Below, piece after piece: positions 33,801-49,200 of a DNA stretch of 64,000 nt. The first letter of the stretch is position 1; each line of letters starts with the position of its first letter. This stretch comes from Hydractinia symbiolongicarpus (Eukaryota; Cnidaria; Hydrozoa; Anthoathecata; Hydractiniidae), in NCBI RefSeq assembly GCF_029227915.1, contig NC_079876.1, forward strand, positions 9,922,001-9,986,000. The letters run 5' to 3'. The notes beneath the pieces were generated by a model that made no database searches, was not told the DNA's origin, and worked only from the letters and a program-made list of their open reading frames with translations. The translations under genes were made by a program, and so were the position numbers.

Positions 33801-36800
33801 AAAGCGATGCAACCTAGTAATATCAGATAAATATCGCTAAATACATGTTGGTACGAATATGTGACCCAACCGTTGAAACTCAAACAGACTGACACCGTTA
33901 GAAAGTCAGTGAAATGAAGTATTTGAAACTGTCTCCATCACTTCAGCGCGCGCTAACGCCTAGGATTGGTCCCACAGTAAAAAATGACTTTTTTATCTTA
34001 ATTTTTAATTGAAGCGCTACCACAGCGCCTAGTGTAATCGCTGAGTTTCGGCAGTCGTGTCAAATTAAGAAGAATGTTATTTCTTGGAGTCCAATTGTCT
34101 CACTTTCACATTTTTAAGGTCACAGTCCATAATCAGTTCAATTAAGTCCCACAGTCAATCGTTTCATTGTTAAAAGCGATGCCACCTAGTAATATCAGAA
34201 AAATATCGCTAAATACATGTTGGTACGAATATGTGACCCGACCGTTGAAACTCAAACGGACTGACACCGCTACAAAGTCAATGAAATGTAGTTTTTGAAA
34301 CCATCGCTATTTCTTCAGCGCGCGATAACGGATAGGATTGGTCCCACAATAAAGAATGACTTATTTATCTAAATTTTTAAATGAAGCGCTACCACAGCGC
34401 CCAGTGTAATCGCTGCGTTCCGGCAATCATGTCAAATTAAGAAGGATGTTATTTCTTGGAGTCCAATTTTTTTCATTTATCACATTTATCAGGTCACAGT
34501 CCAAAGTTATTTCAATTAAGTCCCACAGTCAATCGTTTCACTGCTGAAAGCGATGCAACCTAGTAATATCAGATAAATATCGCTAAATACATGTTGGTAC
34601 GAATATGTGACCCAACCGTTGAAACTCAAACGGACTGACACCGTTAGAAAGTCAGTGAAATGTAGTATTTGAAACTGTCTCTATTACTTTAACGCGCGCT
34701 AACGGCTAGGATTGGTCCCAAAGTAAAAATGACTTAATAATCTAAATTTTTAAATGAAGCGCTACCACAGCGCCCAGTGTAATCGCTGAGTTCCGGCAAT
34801 CATGTCAAATTAAGAAGAATGTTATTTCTTGGAGTCCAATTTTTTTCATTTATCACATTTATCAGGTCACAGTCCAAAGTTAGTTCAGTTAAGTCCCACA
34901 GTCAATCGTTTCACTGCTGAAAGCGATGCAACCTAGTAATATCAGATAAATATCGCTAAATACATGTTGGTTCGAATATGTGACTCAACCGCTGTAACTC
35001 AAACGGACTGACACCGTTAGAAAGTCAATGAAATGTAGTTTCTGAAACTGTCGCTATTTCTTTAGTGCGTGATAACGGGTAGGATTGGTCCCACAGTAAA
35101 AAATGACTTATTTATCTAAATTTTTAAATGAAGCGCTACCACAGCGCCTGGTATAATCGCTGAGTTCCGGCAATCACGTCAAATTAAGAAGAATGTTATT
35201 TCTTGGAGTCCAATTGTCTCATTTATCATAATTATCAGGTCGCAGTCCAAAGTTAGTTCAATTAAGTCTCACAGTCAATCGTTTCATTGTTAAAAGCGAT
35301 GCAACCTAGTAATATCAAAAAAAATATCGCTAAATACATGTTGGTACGGATACGTGACCCAACCGTTGTAACTCAAACGGACTGACACCGTTAGAAAGTC
35401 AGTGAAATATAGTATTTGAAACTGTCTCTATTTCTTCAGCGCGCGCTAATGGCTAGCATTGGTCCCACAGTAAAAAATGACTTTTTTATCTTAATTTTTA
35501 ATTGAAGCGCTACCACAGCGCCTTGTGTAATCCCTGAGTTTCGGCAGTCATGTCAAATTAAGAAGAATGTTATTTCTTGGAGTCCAATTGTCTCACTTTC
35601 ACATTTTTAAGATCACAGTCCATAATCAGTTCAATTAAGTCCCACAGTCAATCGTTTCATTGTTAAAAGCGATGCACCCTAGTAATATCAAAAAAATATC
35701 GCTAAATACATGTTGGTACGAATATGTGAACCAACCGTTATAACTCAAACGGACTGACACCGTTAGAAAGTCAATGAAATGTAGTTTTTGAAACTGTCGC
35801 TATTTCTTCAGCGCGCGATAACGGCTAGGATTGGTCCCACAGTAAAAAATGGCTTATTAATATAAATTTTTAAATGAAACGCTACCACAGCGCCCAGTGT
35901 AATCGCTGAGTTCCGGCAATCATGTCAAATTAAGAAGAATGTTATTTCTTGGACTCCAATTTTTTTCATTTATCACATTTATCAGGTCACAGTCCAAAGT
36001 TAGTTCAATTAAGTCCCACAGTCAATCGTTTCACTGCTAAAAGCGATGCAACCTAGTAATATCAGATAAATATCGCTAAATACATGTTGGTACGAATATG
36101 TGACCCAACTGTTGAAACTCAAACGGACTGACACCGTTAGAAAGTCAGTGAAATGTAGTATTTGAAACTGTCTATATTACTTCAGCGCGCGCTAACGGCT
36201 AGGATTTGTCTCACAGTAAAGAATGACTTATTTATCTAAATTTTTAAATGAAGCGCTACCACAGCGCCCAGTATAATCGCTGAGTTCCGGCAATCACGTC
36301 AAATTAAGAAGAATGTTATTTCTTGGAGTCCAATTGTCTCATTTATCATAATTATCAGGTCGCAGTCCAAAGTTAGTTCAATTAAGTCCCACAGTCAATC
36401 GTTTCATTGTTATAAGCGATGCAACCTAGTAATATCAAAACAAATATCTCTAAATACATGTTGGTACGGATACGTGACCCAACCGTTGTAACTCAAACGG
36501 ACTGACACCGTTAGAAAGTCAGTGAAATATAGTATTTGAAACTGTCTCTATTTCTTCAGCGCGCGCTAATGGCTAGGATTGGTCCCACAGTAAAAAATGA
36601 TTTTTTTATCTTAATTTTTAATTGAAGCGCTACCACAGCGCCTTGTGTAATCCCTGAGTTTCGGCAGTCATGTCAAATTAAGAAGAATGTTATTTCTTGG
36701 AGTCCAATTGTCTCACTTTCACATTTTTAAGGTCACAGTTCATAATCAGTTCAATTAAGTCCCACAGTCAATCGTTTCATTGTTAAAAGCGATGCACCCT

Positions 36801-39800
36801 AGTAATATCGAAAAAATATCGCTAAATACATGTTGGTCCGAATATGTGACCCAACCGTTATAACTCAAACGGACTGACACCGTTAGAAAATCAATGAAAT
36901 GTAGTTTTTGAAACTGTCGCTATTTCTTCAGTGCGCGATAACGGCTAGGATTGGTCCCACAGTAAAAAATGACTTATTAATATAAATTTTAAATGAAACG
37001 CTACCACAGCGCCCAGTGTAATCGCTGAGTTCCGGCAATCATGTCAAATTAAGAAGAATGTTGTTTCTTGGAGTCCAATTGTCTCATTTATCATAATTAT
37101 CAGGTCGCAGTCCAAAGTTAGTTCAAGTAAGTCCCACAGTCAATCGTTTCACTGCTAAAAGCGATGCAACCTAGTAATATCAGATAAATATCGCTAAATA
37201 CATGTTGGTACGAATATGTGACCCAACCGTTGAAACTCAAACAGACTGACACCGTTAGAAAGTCAGTGAAATGTAGTATTTGAAACTGTCTATATTACAT
37301 CAGCGCGCGCTAACGGCTAGGATTTGTCTCACAGTAAAGAATGACTTATTTATCTAAATTTTTAAATGAAGCGCTACCACAGCGCCCGGTATAATCGCTG
37401 AGTTCCGGCAATCACGTCAAATTAAGAAGAATGTTGTTTTTTGGAGTCCAATTGTCTCATTTATCATAATTATCAGGTCGCAGTCCAAAGTTAGTTCAAT
37501 TAAGTCCCACAGTCAATCGTTTCATTGTTAAAAGCGATGCAACCTAGTAATATCAGAAAAATATTGCTAAATACATGTTGGTACGAATAGGTGACCCAAC
37601 CGTTGTAACTCAAACGGACTGACACCGTTAGAAAGTCAGTGAAATGTAGTATTTGAAACTGTCTCTATTACTTCAACGCGCGCTAACGGCTAGGATTGGT
37701 CCCACAGTAAGAATGACTTATTAATCTAAATTTTTAAATGAAGCGCTACCACAGCGCCCAGTGTAATCGCTGAGTTCCGGCAATCATGTCAAATTAAGAA
37801 GAATGTTATATCTTGGAGTCCAATTTTTTTCATTTATCACATTTATCAGGTCACAGTCCAAAGTTAGTTCAGTTAAGTCCCACAGCCAATCGTTTTACTG
37901 TTAAAAACGATGCAACCTAGTAATATCAGATAAATATCGCTAAATACATGTTGGTACGAATATGTGACCCAACCGTTGAAACTTAAACGGACTGACACCG
38001 TTAGAAAGTCAGTGAAATGTAGTTTTTGAAACTGTCGCTATTTCTTTAGTGCGTGATAACGGCTAGGATTGGTCCCACAGTAAAAAATGACTTATTAATC
38101 TAAATTTTTAAATGAAGCGCTACCACAGCGCCCAGTGTAATCCCTGAGTTCCGGCAATCATGTTAAATTAAGAAGAATGTTATTTCTTGGAGTCCAATTT
38201 TCTCATTTATCACATTTATCAGGTCACAGTCCAAAGTTAGTTCAGTTAAGTCCCACAGTCAATCGTTTCACTGTTAAAAGCGATGCAACCTAGTAATATC
38301 AGATAAATATCGCTAAATACATGTTGGTACGAATATGTGACCCAACCGCTGTAACTCAAACGGACTGACACCGTTAGAAAGTCAGTGAAATGTAGTATTT
38401 GAAACTGTCTCTATTACTTCAGCGCGCGCTATCAGCTACGATTGGTCCCACAGTAAAAATGACTTATTAATCTAAATTTTTAAATGAAGCGCTACCACAG
38501 CGCCCAGTGTAATCGCTGAGTTCCGGCAATCATGTCAAATTAAGAAGAATGTTATTTCTTGGAGTCCAATTTTTTTCATTTATCACATTTATCAGGTCAC
38601 AGTCCAAAGTTAGTTCAGTTAAGTCCCACAGCCAATCGTTTCTCTGTTAAAAACGATGCAACCTAGTAATATCAGATAAATATCGCTAAATACATGTTGG
38701 TACGAATATGTGACCCAAACGTTGAAACTTAAACGGACTGACACCGTTAGAAAGTCAGTGAAATGTAGTATTTGAAACTGTCTCTATTACTTCAGCGCGC
38801 GCTACCGGCTAGGATTGGTCCCACAGTAAGAAATGACTCATTAATCTAAATTTTTTTAAGGAAGTGCTACCACAGCGCCCAGTGTAATCGCTGAGTTCCG
38901 CCAATCATGTCAAATTAAGAAGAATGTTATTTCTTGGAGACCAATTTTTTTCATTTATCACATTTATCAGTTCACCGTCCAAAGTTAGTTCAATTAAGTC
39001 ACACAGTCAATCGTTTCACTGTTAAAAGCGAAGCAACCTAGTAATATCAGATAAATATTGCTAAATACATGATGGTACGAATATTTGACCCAACCGTTGA
39101 AACTCAAACGGACTGACACCGTTAGAAAGTCAGTGAAATGTAGTATTTGAAACTGTCTCTATTACTTCAGCGTGAGCTAACGGCTAGGATTGGTCCCACA
39201 GCAAAGAATGACTTATTTATCTAAATTTTTAAATGAAGCGCTACCACAGCAACCGGTATAATCGCTAAGTTCCGGCAATCACGTCAAATTAAGAAGAATG
39301 TTAATTCTTGGAGTCCAATTGTCTCATTTATCATATTTATCAGGTCGCAGTCCAAAGTTAGTTCAATTAAGTCCCACAGTCAATCGTTTCATTGTTAAAA
39401 CGATGCAACCTAGTAATATCAGAAAAATATCGCTAAATACATGTTGGTATGTATAGGTAACCCAACCGTTGTAACTAAAACGAACTGACACCGCTACAAA
39501 GTCAATGAAATGTAGTTTTTGAAACTATCGTTATTTCTTCAGCGCGCGGTAACGAATAGGATTGGTCCCACAGTAAAGAATGACTTATTTATCTAAATTT
39601 TTAAATGAAGCGCTACCACAGCGCCAGTATAATCGCTGAGTTCCGGCAATCACGTCAAATTAAGAAGAATGTTATTTATTGGAGTCCAATTTTCTCATTT
39701 ATCATATTTATCAGGTCGCAGTCCAAAGTTAGTTCAATTAAGTCCCACAGTCAGTCGTTTCATTGTTAAAAGCGATGCAACCTAGTAATATCAGAAAAAT

Positions 39801-42800
39801 ATCGCTAAATACATGTTGGTACGAATAGGTGACCCAACCGTAGAAACTCAAACGGACTGACACCGTTAGAAAGTCAGTGAAATGTAGTATTTGAGACTGT
39901 CTCTATTTCTTCAGCGCGCGCTAACGGCTAGGATTGGTCCCACAGTAAAACATGACTTTTTTATCTTAATTTTTAATTGAAGCGCTACCACAGCGCCTTA
40001 AGTAATCCCTGAGTTTCGGCAGTCATGTCAAATTAAGAAGAATGTTATTTCTTGGAGTCCAATTGTCTCACTTTCACATTTTTAAGGTCACAGTCCATAA
40101 TCAGTTCAATTAAGACCCACAGTCAATCGTTTTATTGTTAAAAGCGATGCACCCTAGTAATATCAAAAAAAATATCGCTAAATACATGTTGGTACGAATA
40201 TGTGACCCAATCGTTATAACTCAAACGGACTGAACCGTTAGAAAGTCAATGAAATGTAGTTTTTGAAACTGTCGCTATTTCTTCAGCGCGCGATAACGGC
40301 TATGATGGGTCCCACAGTAAAAAGTGACTTATTAATATAAATTTTTAAATGAAACGCTACCACAGCGCCCAGTGTAATCGCTGAGTTCCGGCAATCATGT
40401 CAAATTAAGAAGAATGTTATTTCTTGGACTCCAATTATCTCACTTTCACATTTTAAGGTCACAGTCCATAATCAGTTCAATTAAGTCCCACTGTCAATCG
40501 TTTCATTGTTAAAAGCGATGCAACCTAGTAATATCAGAAAAATATCGCTAAATACATGTTGGTACGAATATGTGACCCAACCGTTGAAACTTAAACGGAC
40601 TGACACCGTTAGAAAGTCAGTGAAATGTAGTATTTGAAACTGTCTCTATTACTTCAGCGCGCGCTACCGGCTAGGATTGGTCCCACAGTAACAAATGACT
40701 CATTAATCTAAATTTTTTAAAGAAGTGCTACCACAGCGCCCAGTGTAATCGCTGAGTTCCGGCAATCATGTCAAATTAGGAGAATGTTATTTCTTGGAAT
40801 CCAATTTTCTCATTTATCACATTTATCAGGTCACAGTCCAAAGTTAGTTCAGTTAAGTCCCACAGTCAATCGTTTCACTGTTAAAAACGATGCAACCTAG
40901 TAATATCAGATAAATATCGCTAAATACATGTTGGTACGAGTATGTGACCCAAACGCTGTAACTCAAACGGACTGACACCGTTAGAAAGCCAATGAAATGT
41001 AGTTTTTGAAACTGTCGCTATTTCTTTAGTGCGTGATAACAGCTAGGATTGGTCCCACAGTATAAAATGACTTATTAATCTAAATTTTTAAATGAAGCGC
41101 TACCACAGCGCCCAGTGTAATCCCTGAGTTCCGGCAATCATGTCAAATTAAGAAGAATGTTATTTCTTGGAGTCCAATTTTTTTCATTTATCACATTTAT
41201 CAGGTCACAGTCCAAAGTTAGTTCAATTAAGTCCCACAGTCAATCGTTTCACTGCTGAAAGCGATGCAACCTAGTAATATCAGATAAATATCGCTAAATA
41301 CATGTTGGTACGAATATGTGACCCAACCGTTGAAACTCAAACGGACTGACACCGTTAGAAAGTCAGTGAAATGTAGTATTTGAAACTGTCTATATTACTT
41401 CAGCGCGCGCTAACGGCTAGGATTTGTCTCACAGTAAAGAATGACTTATTTATCTAAATTTTTAAATGAAGCGCTACCACAGCGCCCGGTATAATCGCTG
41501 AGTTCCGGCAATCACGTCAAATTAAGAAGAATGTTATTTCTTGGAGTCCAATTGTCTCATTTATCATAATTATCAGGTCGCAGTCCAAAGTTAGTTCAAT
41601 TAAGACCCACAGTCAATCGCTTCATTGTTAAAAGCGATGCAACCTAGTAATATCAGAAAAATATCGCTAAATACATGTTGGGACGAATAGGTGACCCAAC
41701 CGTTGTAACTCAAACGGACTGACACCGTTAGAAAGTCAGTGAAATGTAGTATTTGAAACTGTCTCTATTACTTCAGCGCGCGCTACCGGCTAGGATTGGT
41801 CCCACAGTAACAAATGACTCATTAATCTAAATTTTTTAAAGAAGTGCTACCACAGCGCCCAGTGTAATCGCTGAGTTCCGCCAATCATGTCAAATTAGGA
41901 GAATGTTATTTCTTGGAATCCAATTTTCTCATTTATCACATTTATCAGGTCACAGTCCAAAGTTAGTTCAATTAAGTCCCACAGTCAATCGTTTCATTGT
42001 TAAAAGCGATGCAACCTAGTAATATCAGAAAAATATCGCTAAATACATGTTGGTACGAATAGGTGACCCAACCGTTGTAACTCAAACGAACTGACACCGC
42101 TACAAAGTCAATGAAATGTAGTTTTTGAAACTATCGTTATTTCTTCAGCGCGCGGTAACGGATAGGATTGGTCCCACAGTATAGAATGACTTATTTATCT
42201 AAATTTTTAAATGAAGCGCTACCTCAGCGCCCAGTATAATCGCTGAGTTCCGGCAATCACGTCAAATTAAGAAGAATGTTATTTATTGGAGTCCATTTTC
42301 CTCATTTATCATATTTATGAGGTCGCAGTCCAAAGTTAGTTCAATTAAGTCCCACAGTCAATCGTTTCATTGTTAAAAGCGATGCAACCTAGTAATATCA
42401 GAAAAATATCGCTAAATACATGTTGGTACGAATAGGTGACCCAACCGTTGAAACTCAAACGGACTGACACCGTTAGAAAGTCAGTGAAATGTAGTATTTG
42501 AGACTGTCTCTATTTCTTCAGCGCGCGCTAACGGCTAGGATTGGTCCCACAGTAAAACATGACTTTTTATCTTAATTTTTAATTGAAGCGCTACCACAGC
42601 GCCTTGTGTAATCCCTGAGTTTCGGCAGTCATGTCAAATTAAGAAGAATGTTATTTCTTGGAGTCCAATTGTCTCACTTTCACATTTTTAAGGTCACAGT
42701 CCATAATCAGTTCAATTAAGACCCACAGTCAATCGTTTCATTGTTAAAAGCGATGCACCCTAGTAATATCAAAAAAATATCGCTAAATACATGTTGGTAC

Positions 42801-43289
42801 GAATATGTGACCCAAACGTTATAGCTCAAACGGACTGAACCGTTAGAAAGTCAATGAAATGTAGTTTTTGAAACTGTCGCTATTTCTTCAGCGCGCGATA
42901 ACGGCTAGGATTGGTCCCACAGTAAAAAATGACTTATTAATATAAATTTTTAAATGAAACGCTACCACAGCGCCCAGTGTAATCACTGAGTTCCGGCAAT
43001 CATGTCAAATTAAGAAGAATGTTATTTCTTGGACTCCAATTGTCTCACTTATAACATTTATAAGGTCACAGACCAAAATCAGTTCAATTATGTGCCACAG
43101 TCAATCGTTTCACTGTTAAAAGCAATGCACCATAGTAATATCAGAAAAATATCGCTAAATACATGTTGGTACGAATAGGTGACCCAACCGTTGTAACTCA
43201 AACGGACTGACACCGTTAGAAAGTCAGTGAAATGTAGTATTTGAAACTGTCTCTATTACTTCAACGCGCGCTAACGGCTAGGATTGGTC
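27801..43289 (+). repeat. Array segment: mosaic of classes A-D
   Basis: No fixed order is visible. After the transposon the classes read about C-B-D-B-A-B-D-D-D-A-B-A-D-C-B-B-A-B-B-D-A-B-D-A-D-D-B and onward, with class E absent until about 43015. Local echoes exist. The rare GGTACGGATACGTGACC occurs near 31245, 35348 and 36470 (11 and 3 monomers apart), so D-A-B near 35.2-36.3 kb is a short trimer echo. Individual units also show small private deletions, such as CAGCGCACTAACG near 32455. No gene or other element is visible. Confidence 0.7.
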
Positions 43290-44781
43290 CCACAGTAAAA
43301 ATGATTTATTAATCTAAATTTTTAAATGAAGCGCTACCACAGCGCCCAGTGTAATCGCTGAGTTCCGGCAATCATGTCAAATTAAGAAGAATGTTATTTC
43401 TTGGAGTCCAATTTTTTTCATTTATCACATTTATCAGGTCACAGTCCAAAGTTATTTGAGTTAAGTCCCACAGCCAATCGTTTCACTGTTAAAAACGATG
43501 CAACCTAGTAATATCAGATAAATATCGCTAAATACATATTGGTACGAATATGTGACCCAACCGTTGAAACTTAAACGGACTAACACCGTTAGAAAGTCAG
43601 TGAAATGTAGTATTTAAAACTGTCTCTATTACTTCAGCGCGCGCTACCGGCTAGGATTGGTCCCACAGTAAGAAATGACTCATTAATCTAAATTTTTTAA
43701 AGAAGTGCTACCACAGCGCCCAGTGTAATCGCTGAGTTCCGGCAATCATGTCAAATTAGGAGAATGTTATTTCTTGGAGTCCAATTTTTTTCATTTATCA
43801 CATTTATCAGGTCACAGTCCAAAGTTAGTTCAGTTAAGTCCCACAGCCAATCGTTTCACTGTTAAAAACGATGCAACCTAGTAATATCAGATAAATATCG
43901 CTAAATACATGTTGGTACGAATATGTGACCCAACCGCTGTAACTCAAACGGACTGACACTGTTAGAAAGTCAATGAAATGTAGTTTTTGAAACTGTCGCT
44001 ATTTCTTTAGTGCGTGATAACGGCTAGGATTGGTCCCACAGTAAAAAATGACTTATTAATCTAAATTTTTAAATGAAGCGCTACCACAGCGCCCAGTGTA
44101 ATCCCTGAGTTCCGGCAATCATGTTAAATTAAGAAGAATGTTATTTCTTGGAGTCCAATTTTTTTCATTTATCACATTTATCAGGTCACAGTCCAAAGTT
44201 AGTTCAATTAAGTCCCACAGTCAATCGTTTCACTGCTGAAAGCGATGCAACCTAGTAATATCAGATAAATATCGCTAAATACATGTTGGTACGAATATGT
44301 GACCCAAACGTTGAAACTCAAAGGGACTGACACCGTTAGAAAGTCAGTGAAATGTAGTATTTGAAACTGTCTATATTACTTCAGCGCGCGCTAACGGCTA
44401 GGATTTGTCTCACAGTAAAGAATGACTTATTTATCTAAATTTTTAAATGAAGCGCTACCACAGCGCCCGGTATAATCGCTGAGTTCCGGCAATCACGTCA
44501 AATTAAGAAGAATGTTATTTCTTGGAGTCCAATTGTCTCATTTATCATAATTATCAGGTGGCAGTCCAAAGTTAGTTCAATTAAGTCCCACAGTCAATCG
44601 TTTCACTGTTAAAAGCGATGCAACCTAGTAATATCAGATAAATATCGCTAAATACATGTTGGTACGAATATGTGACCCAACCGTTATAACTCAAACGGAC
44701 TGAACCGTTAGAAAGTCAATGAAATGTAGTTTTTGAAACTGTCGCTATTTCTTCAGCGCGCGATAACGGCTATGATTGGTC
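43290..44781 (+). repeat. 4-mer duplication, copy 1 (1,492 bp)
   Basis: Four monomers repeated directly at 44782-46273. Shared rare variants are AAAAATGATTTATTAATC (43301 and 44793 regions), TTGAGTTAAGTCCC, ACATATTGGTACG, CGGACTAACACCG, and TCAGGTGGCAG in the class D unit. The class C unit here has GGAGTCC and the T-tract of B, so it is itself a C/B chimera. Confidence 0.82.
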
Positions 44782-46273
44782 CCACAGTAAAAATGATTTA
44801 TTAATCTAAATTTTTAAATGAAGCGCTACCACAGCGCCCAGTGTAATCGCTGAGTTCCGGCAATCATGTCAAATTAAGAAGAATGTTATTTCTTGGAGTC
44901 CAATTTTTTTCATTTATCACATTTATCAGGTCACAGTCCAAAGTTAGTTGAGTTAAGTCCCACAGCCAATCGTTTTACTGTTAAAAACGATGCAACCTAG
45001 TAATATCAGATAAATATCGCTAAATACATATTGGTACGAATATGTGACCCAACCGTTGAAACTTAAACGGACTAACACCGTTAGAAAGTCAGTGAAATGT
45101 AGTATTTAAAACTGTCTCTATTACTTCAGCGCGCGCTACCGGCTAGGATTGGTCCCACAGTAAGAAATGACTCATTAATCTAAATTTTTTAAAGAAGTGC
45201 TACCACAGCGCCCAGTGTAATCGCTGAGTTCCGGCAATCATGTCAAATTAGGAGAATGTTATTTCTTGGAGTCCAATTTTTTTCATTTATCACATTTATC
45301 AGGTCACAGTCCAAAGTTAGTTCAGTTAAGTCCCTCAGTCAATCGTTTCACTGTTAAAAACGATGCAACCTAGTAATATCAGATAAATATCGCTAAATAC
45401 ATGTTGGTACGAATATGTGACCCAACCGCTGTAACTCAAACGGACTGACACCGTTAGAAAGTCAATGAAATGTAGTTTTTGAAACTGTCGCTATTTCTTT
45501 AGTGCGTGATAACGGCTAGGATTGGTCCCACAGTAAAAAATGACTTATTAATCTAAATTTTTAAATGAAGCGCTACCACAGCGCCCAGTGTAATCCCTGA
45601 GTTCCGGCAATCATGTTAAATTAAGAAGAATGTTATTTCTTGGAGTCCAATTTTTTTCATTTATCACATTTATCAGGTCACAGTCCAAAGTTAGTTCAAT
45701 TAAGTCCCACAGTCAATCGTTTCACTGCTGAAAGCGATGCAACCTAGTAATATCAGATAAATATCGCTAAATACATGTTGGTACGAATATGTGACCCAAA
45801 CGTTGAAACTCAAACGGACTGACACTGTTAGAAAGTCAGTGAAATGTAGTATTTGAAACTGTCTATATTACTTCAGCGCGCGCTAACGGCTAGGATTTGT
45901 CTCACAGTAAAGAATGACTTATTTATCTAAATTTTTAAATGAAGCGCTACCACAGCGCCCGGTATAATCGCTGAGTTCCGGCAATCACGTCAAATTAAGA
46001 AGAATGTTATTTCTTGGAGTCCAATTGTCTCATTTATCATAATTATCAGGTGGCAGTCCAAAGTTAGTTCAATTAAGTCCCACAGTCAATCGTTTCATTG
46101 TTAAAAGCGATGCAACCTAGTAATATCAGATAAATATCGCTAAATACATGTTGGTACGAATATGTGACCCAACCGTTATAACTCAAACGGACTGAACCGT
46201 TTGAAAGTCAATGAAATGTAGTTTTTGAAACTGTCGCTATTTCTTCAGCGCGCGATAACGGCTATGATTGGTC
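44782..46273 (+). repeat. 4-mer duplication, copy 2 (1,492 bp)
   Basis: Second copy. The join near 44782 fuses a unit with CTGAACCG and GGCTATGATTGG to the ATGATTTATTAATC haplotype, inside the shared GGTCCCACAGTAAAA box. After 46273 the sequence continues as AAAAAGTGACTTATTAATATAAA instead. A 3-monomer echo (offset about 1,121 bp) follows at 46.3-47.5 kb, sharing GACACTGTTAG and TCAGGTGGCAG. Confidence 0.82.
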
Positions 46274-49200
46274 CCACAGTAAAAAGTGACTTATTAATAT
46301 AAATTTTTAAACGAAACGCTACCACAGCGCCCAGTGTAATCCCTGAGTTCCGGCAATCATGTCAAATTAAGAAGAATGTTATTTCTTGGAGTCCAATTTT
46401 TTTCATTTATCACATTTATCAGTTCACCGTCCAAAGTTAGTTCAGTTAAGTCCCACAGCCAATCGTTTCACTGTTAAAAACGATGCAACCTAGTAATATC
46501 AGATAAATATCGCTAAATACATGTTGGTACGAATATGTGACCCAACCGCTGTAACTCAAACGGACTGACACCGTTAGAAAGTCAATGAAATGTAGTTTTT
46601 GAAACTGTCGCTATTTCTTTAGTGCGTGATAACGGCTAGGATTGGTCCCACAGTAAAAAATGACTTATTAATCTAAATTTTTAAATGAAGCGCTACCACA
46701 GCGCCCAGTGTAATCCCTGAGTTCCGGCAATCATGTTAAATTAAGAAGAATGTTATTTCTTGGAGTCCAATTTTTTTCATTTATCACATTTATCAGGTCA
46801 CAGTCCAAAGGTAGTTCAATTAAGTCCCACAGTCAATCGTTTCACTGCTGAAAGCGATGCAACCTAGTAATATCAGATAAATATCGCTAAATACATGTTG
46901 GTACGAATATGTGACCCAAACGTTGAAACTCAAACGGACTGACACTGTTAGAAAGTCAGTGAAATGTAGTATTTGAAACTGTCTATATTACTTCAGCGCG
47001 CGCTAACGGCTAGGATTTGTCTCACAGTAAAGAATGACTTATTTATCTAAATTTTTAAATGAAGCGCTACCACAGCGCCCGGTATAATCGCTGAGTTCCG
47101 GCAATCACGTCAAATTAAGAAGAATGTTATTTCTTGGAGTCCAATTGTCTCATTTATCATAATTATCAGGTGGCAGTCCAAAGTTAGTTCAATTAAGTCC
47201 CACAGTCAATCGTTTCATTGTTAAAAGCGATGCAACCTAGTAATATCAGATAAATATCGCTAAATACATGTTGGTACGAATATGTGACCCAACCGTTATA
47301 ACTCAAACGGACTGAACCGTTAGAAAGTCAATGAAATGTAGTTTTTGAAACTGTCGCTATTTCTTCAGCGCGCGATAACGGCTATGATTGGTCCCACAGT
47401 AAAAAGTGACTTATTAATATAAATTTTTAAACGAAACGCTACCACAGCGCCCAGTGTAATCCCTGAGTTCCGGCAATCATGTCAAATTAAGAAGAATGTT
47501 ATTTCTTGGACTCCAATTGTCTCACTTTCACATTTTAAGGTCACAGTCCATAATCAGTTCAATTAAGTCCCACTGTCAATCGTTTCATTGTTAAAAGCGA
47601 TGCAACCTAGTAATATCAGAAAAATATCGCTAAATACATGTTGGTACGAATATGTGACCAAACCGTTATAACTCAAACGGACTGACACCGTTAGAAAGTC
47701 AGTTAAATGTAGTATTTGAAACTGTCTCTATTACTTCAGCACGCGCTACCGGCTAGGATTAGTCCCACAGTAACAAATGACTCATTAATCTAAATTTTTT
47801 AAAGAAGTGCTACCACAGCGCCAAGTGTAATCGCTGAGTTCCGCCAATCATGTCAAATTAGGAGAATGTTATTTCTTGGAATCCAATTTTCTCATTTATC
47901 ACATTTATCAGGTCACAGTCCAAAGTTAGTTCAATTAAGTCCCACAGTCAATCGTTTCATTGTTAAAAGCGATGCAACCTAGTAATATCAGAAAAATATC
48001 GCTAAATACATGTTGGTACGAATAGGTGACCCAACCGTTGTAACTCAAACGAACTGACACCGCTACAAAGTCAATGAAATGTAGTTTTTGAAACTATCGT
48101 TATTTCTTCAGCGCGCGGTAACGGATAGGATTGGTCCCACAGTAAAGAATGACTTATTTATCTAAATTTTTAAATGAAGCGCTACCACAGCGCCCAGTAT
48201 AATCGCTGAGTTCCGGCAATCACGTCAAATTAAGAAGAATGTTATTTATTGGAGTCCATTTTTCTCATTTATCATATTTATCAGGTCGCAGACCAAAGTT
48301 AGTTCAATTAAGTCCCACAGTCAATCGTTTCATTGTTAAAAGCGATGCAACCTAGTAATATCAGAAAAATATCGCTAAATACATGTTGGTACGAATAGGT
48401 GACCCAACCGTTGAAACTCAAACGGACTGACACCGTTAGAAAGTCAGTGAAATGTAGTATTTGAGACTGTCTCTATTTCTTCAGCGCGCGCTAACGGCTA
48501 GGATTGGTCCCACAGTAAAACATGACTTTTTATCTTAATTTTTAATTGAAGCGCTACCACAGCGCCTTGTGTAATCCCTGAGTTTCGGCAGTCATGTCAA
48601 ATTAAGAAGAATGTTATTTCTTGGAATCCAATTGTCTCACTTTCACATTTTTAAGGTCACAGTCCATAATCAGTTCAATTAAGACCCACAGTCAATCGTT
48701 TCATTGTTAAAAGCGATGCACCCTAGTAATTTCAAAAAAAAAATCGCTAAATACATGTTGGTACGAATATGTGACCCAAACGTTATAGCTCAAACGGACT
48801 GACACCGTTGGAAAGTCAGTTAAATATAGTATTTGAAACTGTCTCTATTACTTCAGCGCGCGATAACGGCTAGGATTGGTCCCACAGTAAAAAATGACTT
48901 TTTTATCTTAATTTTTATTTGAAGCGCTACCACAGCGCCTAGTGTAATCGCTGAGTTTCGGCATTCATGTCAAATTAGGAAGAATGTTATTTCTTGGAGT
49001 CCAATTGTCTCACTTATAAAATTTATAAGGTCACAGACCAAAATCAGTTCAATTATGTGCCACAGTCAATCGTTTCACTGTTAAAAGCAATGCACCATAG
49101 TAATATCAGAAAAATATCGCTAAATACATGTTGGCACGAATAGGTGACCCAACCGTTGTAACTCAAACGGACTGACACCGTTAGAAAGTCAGTGAAATGT

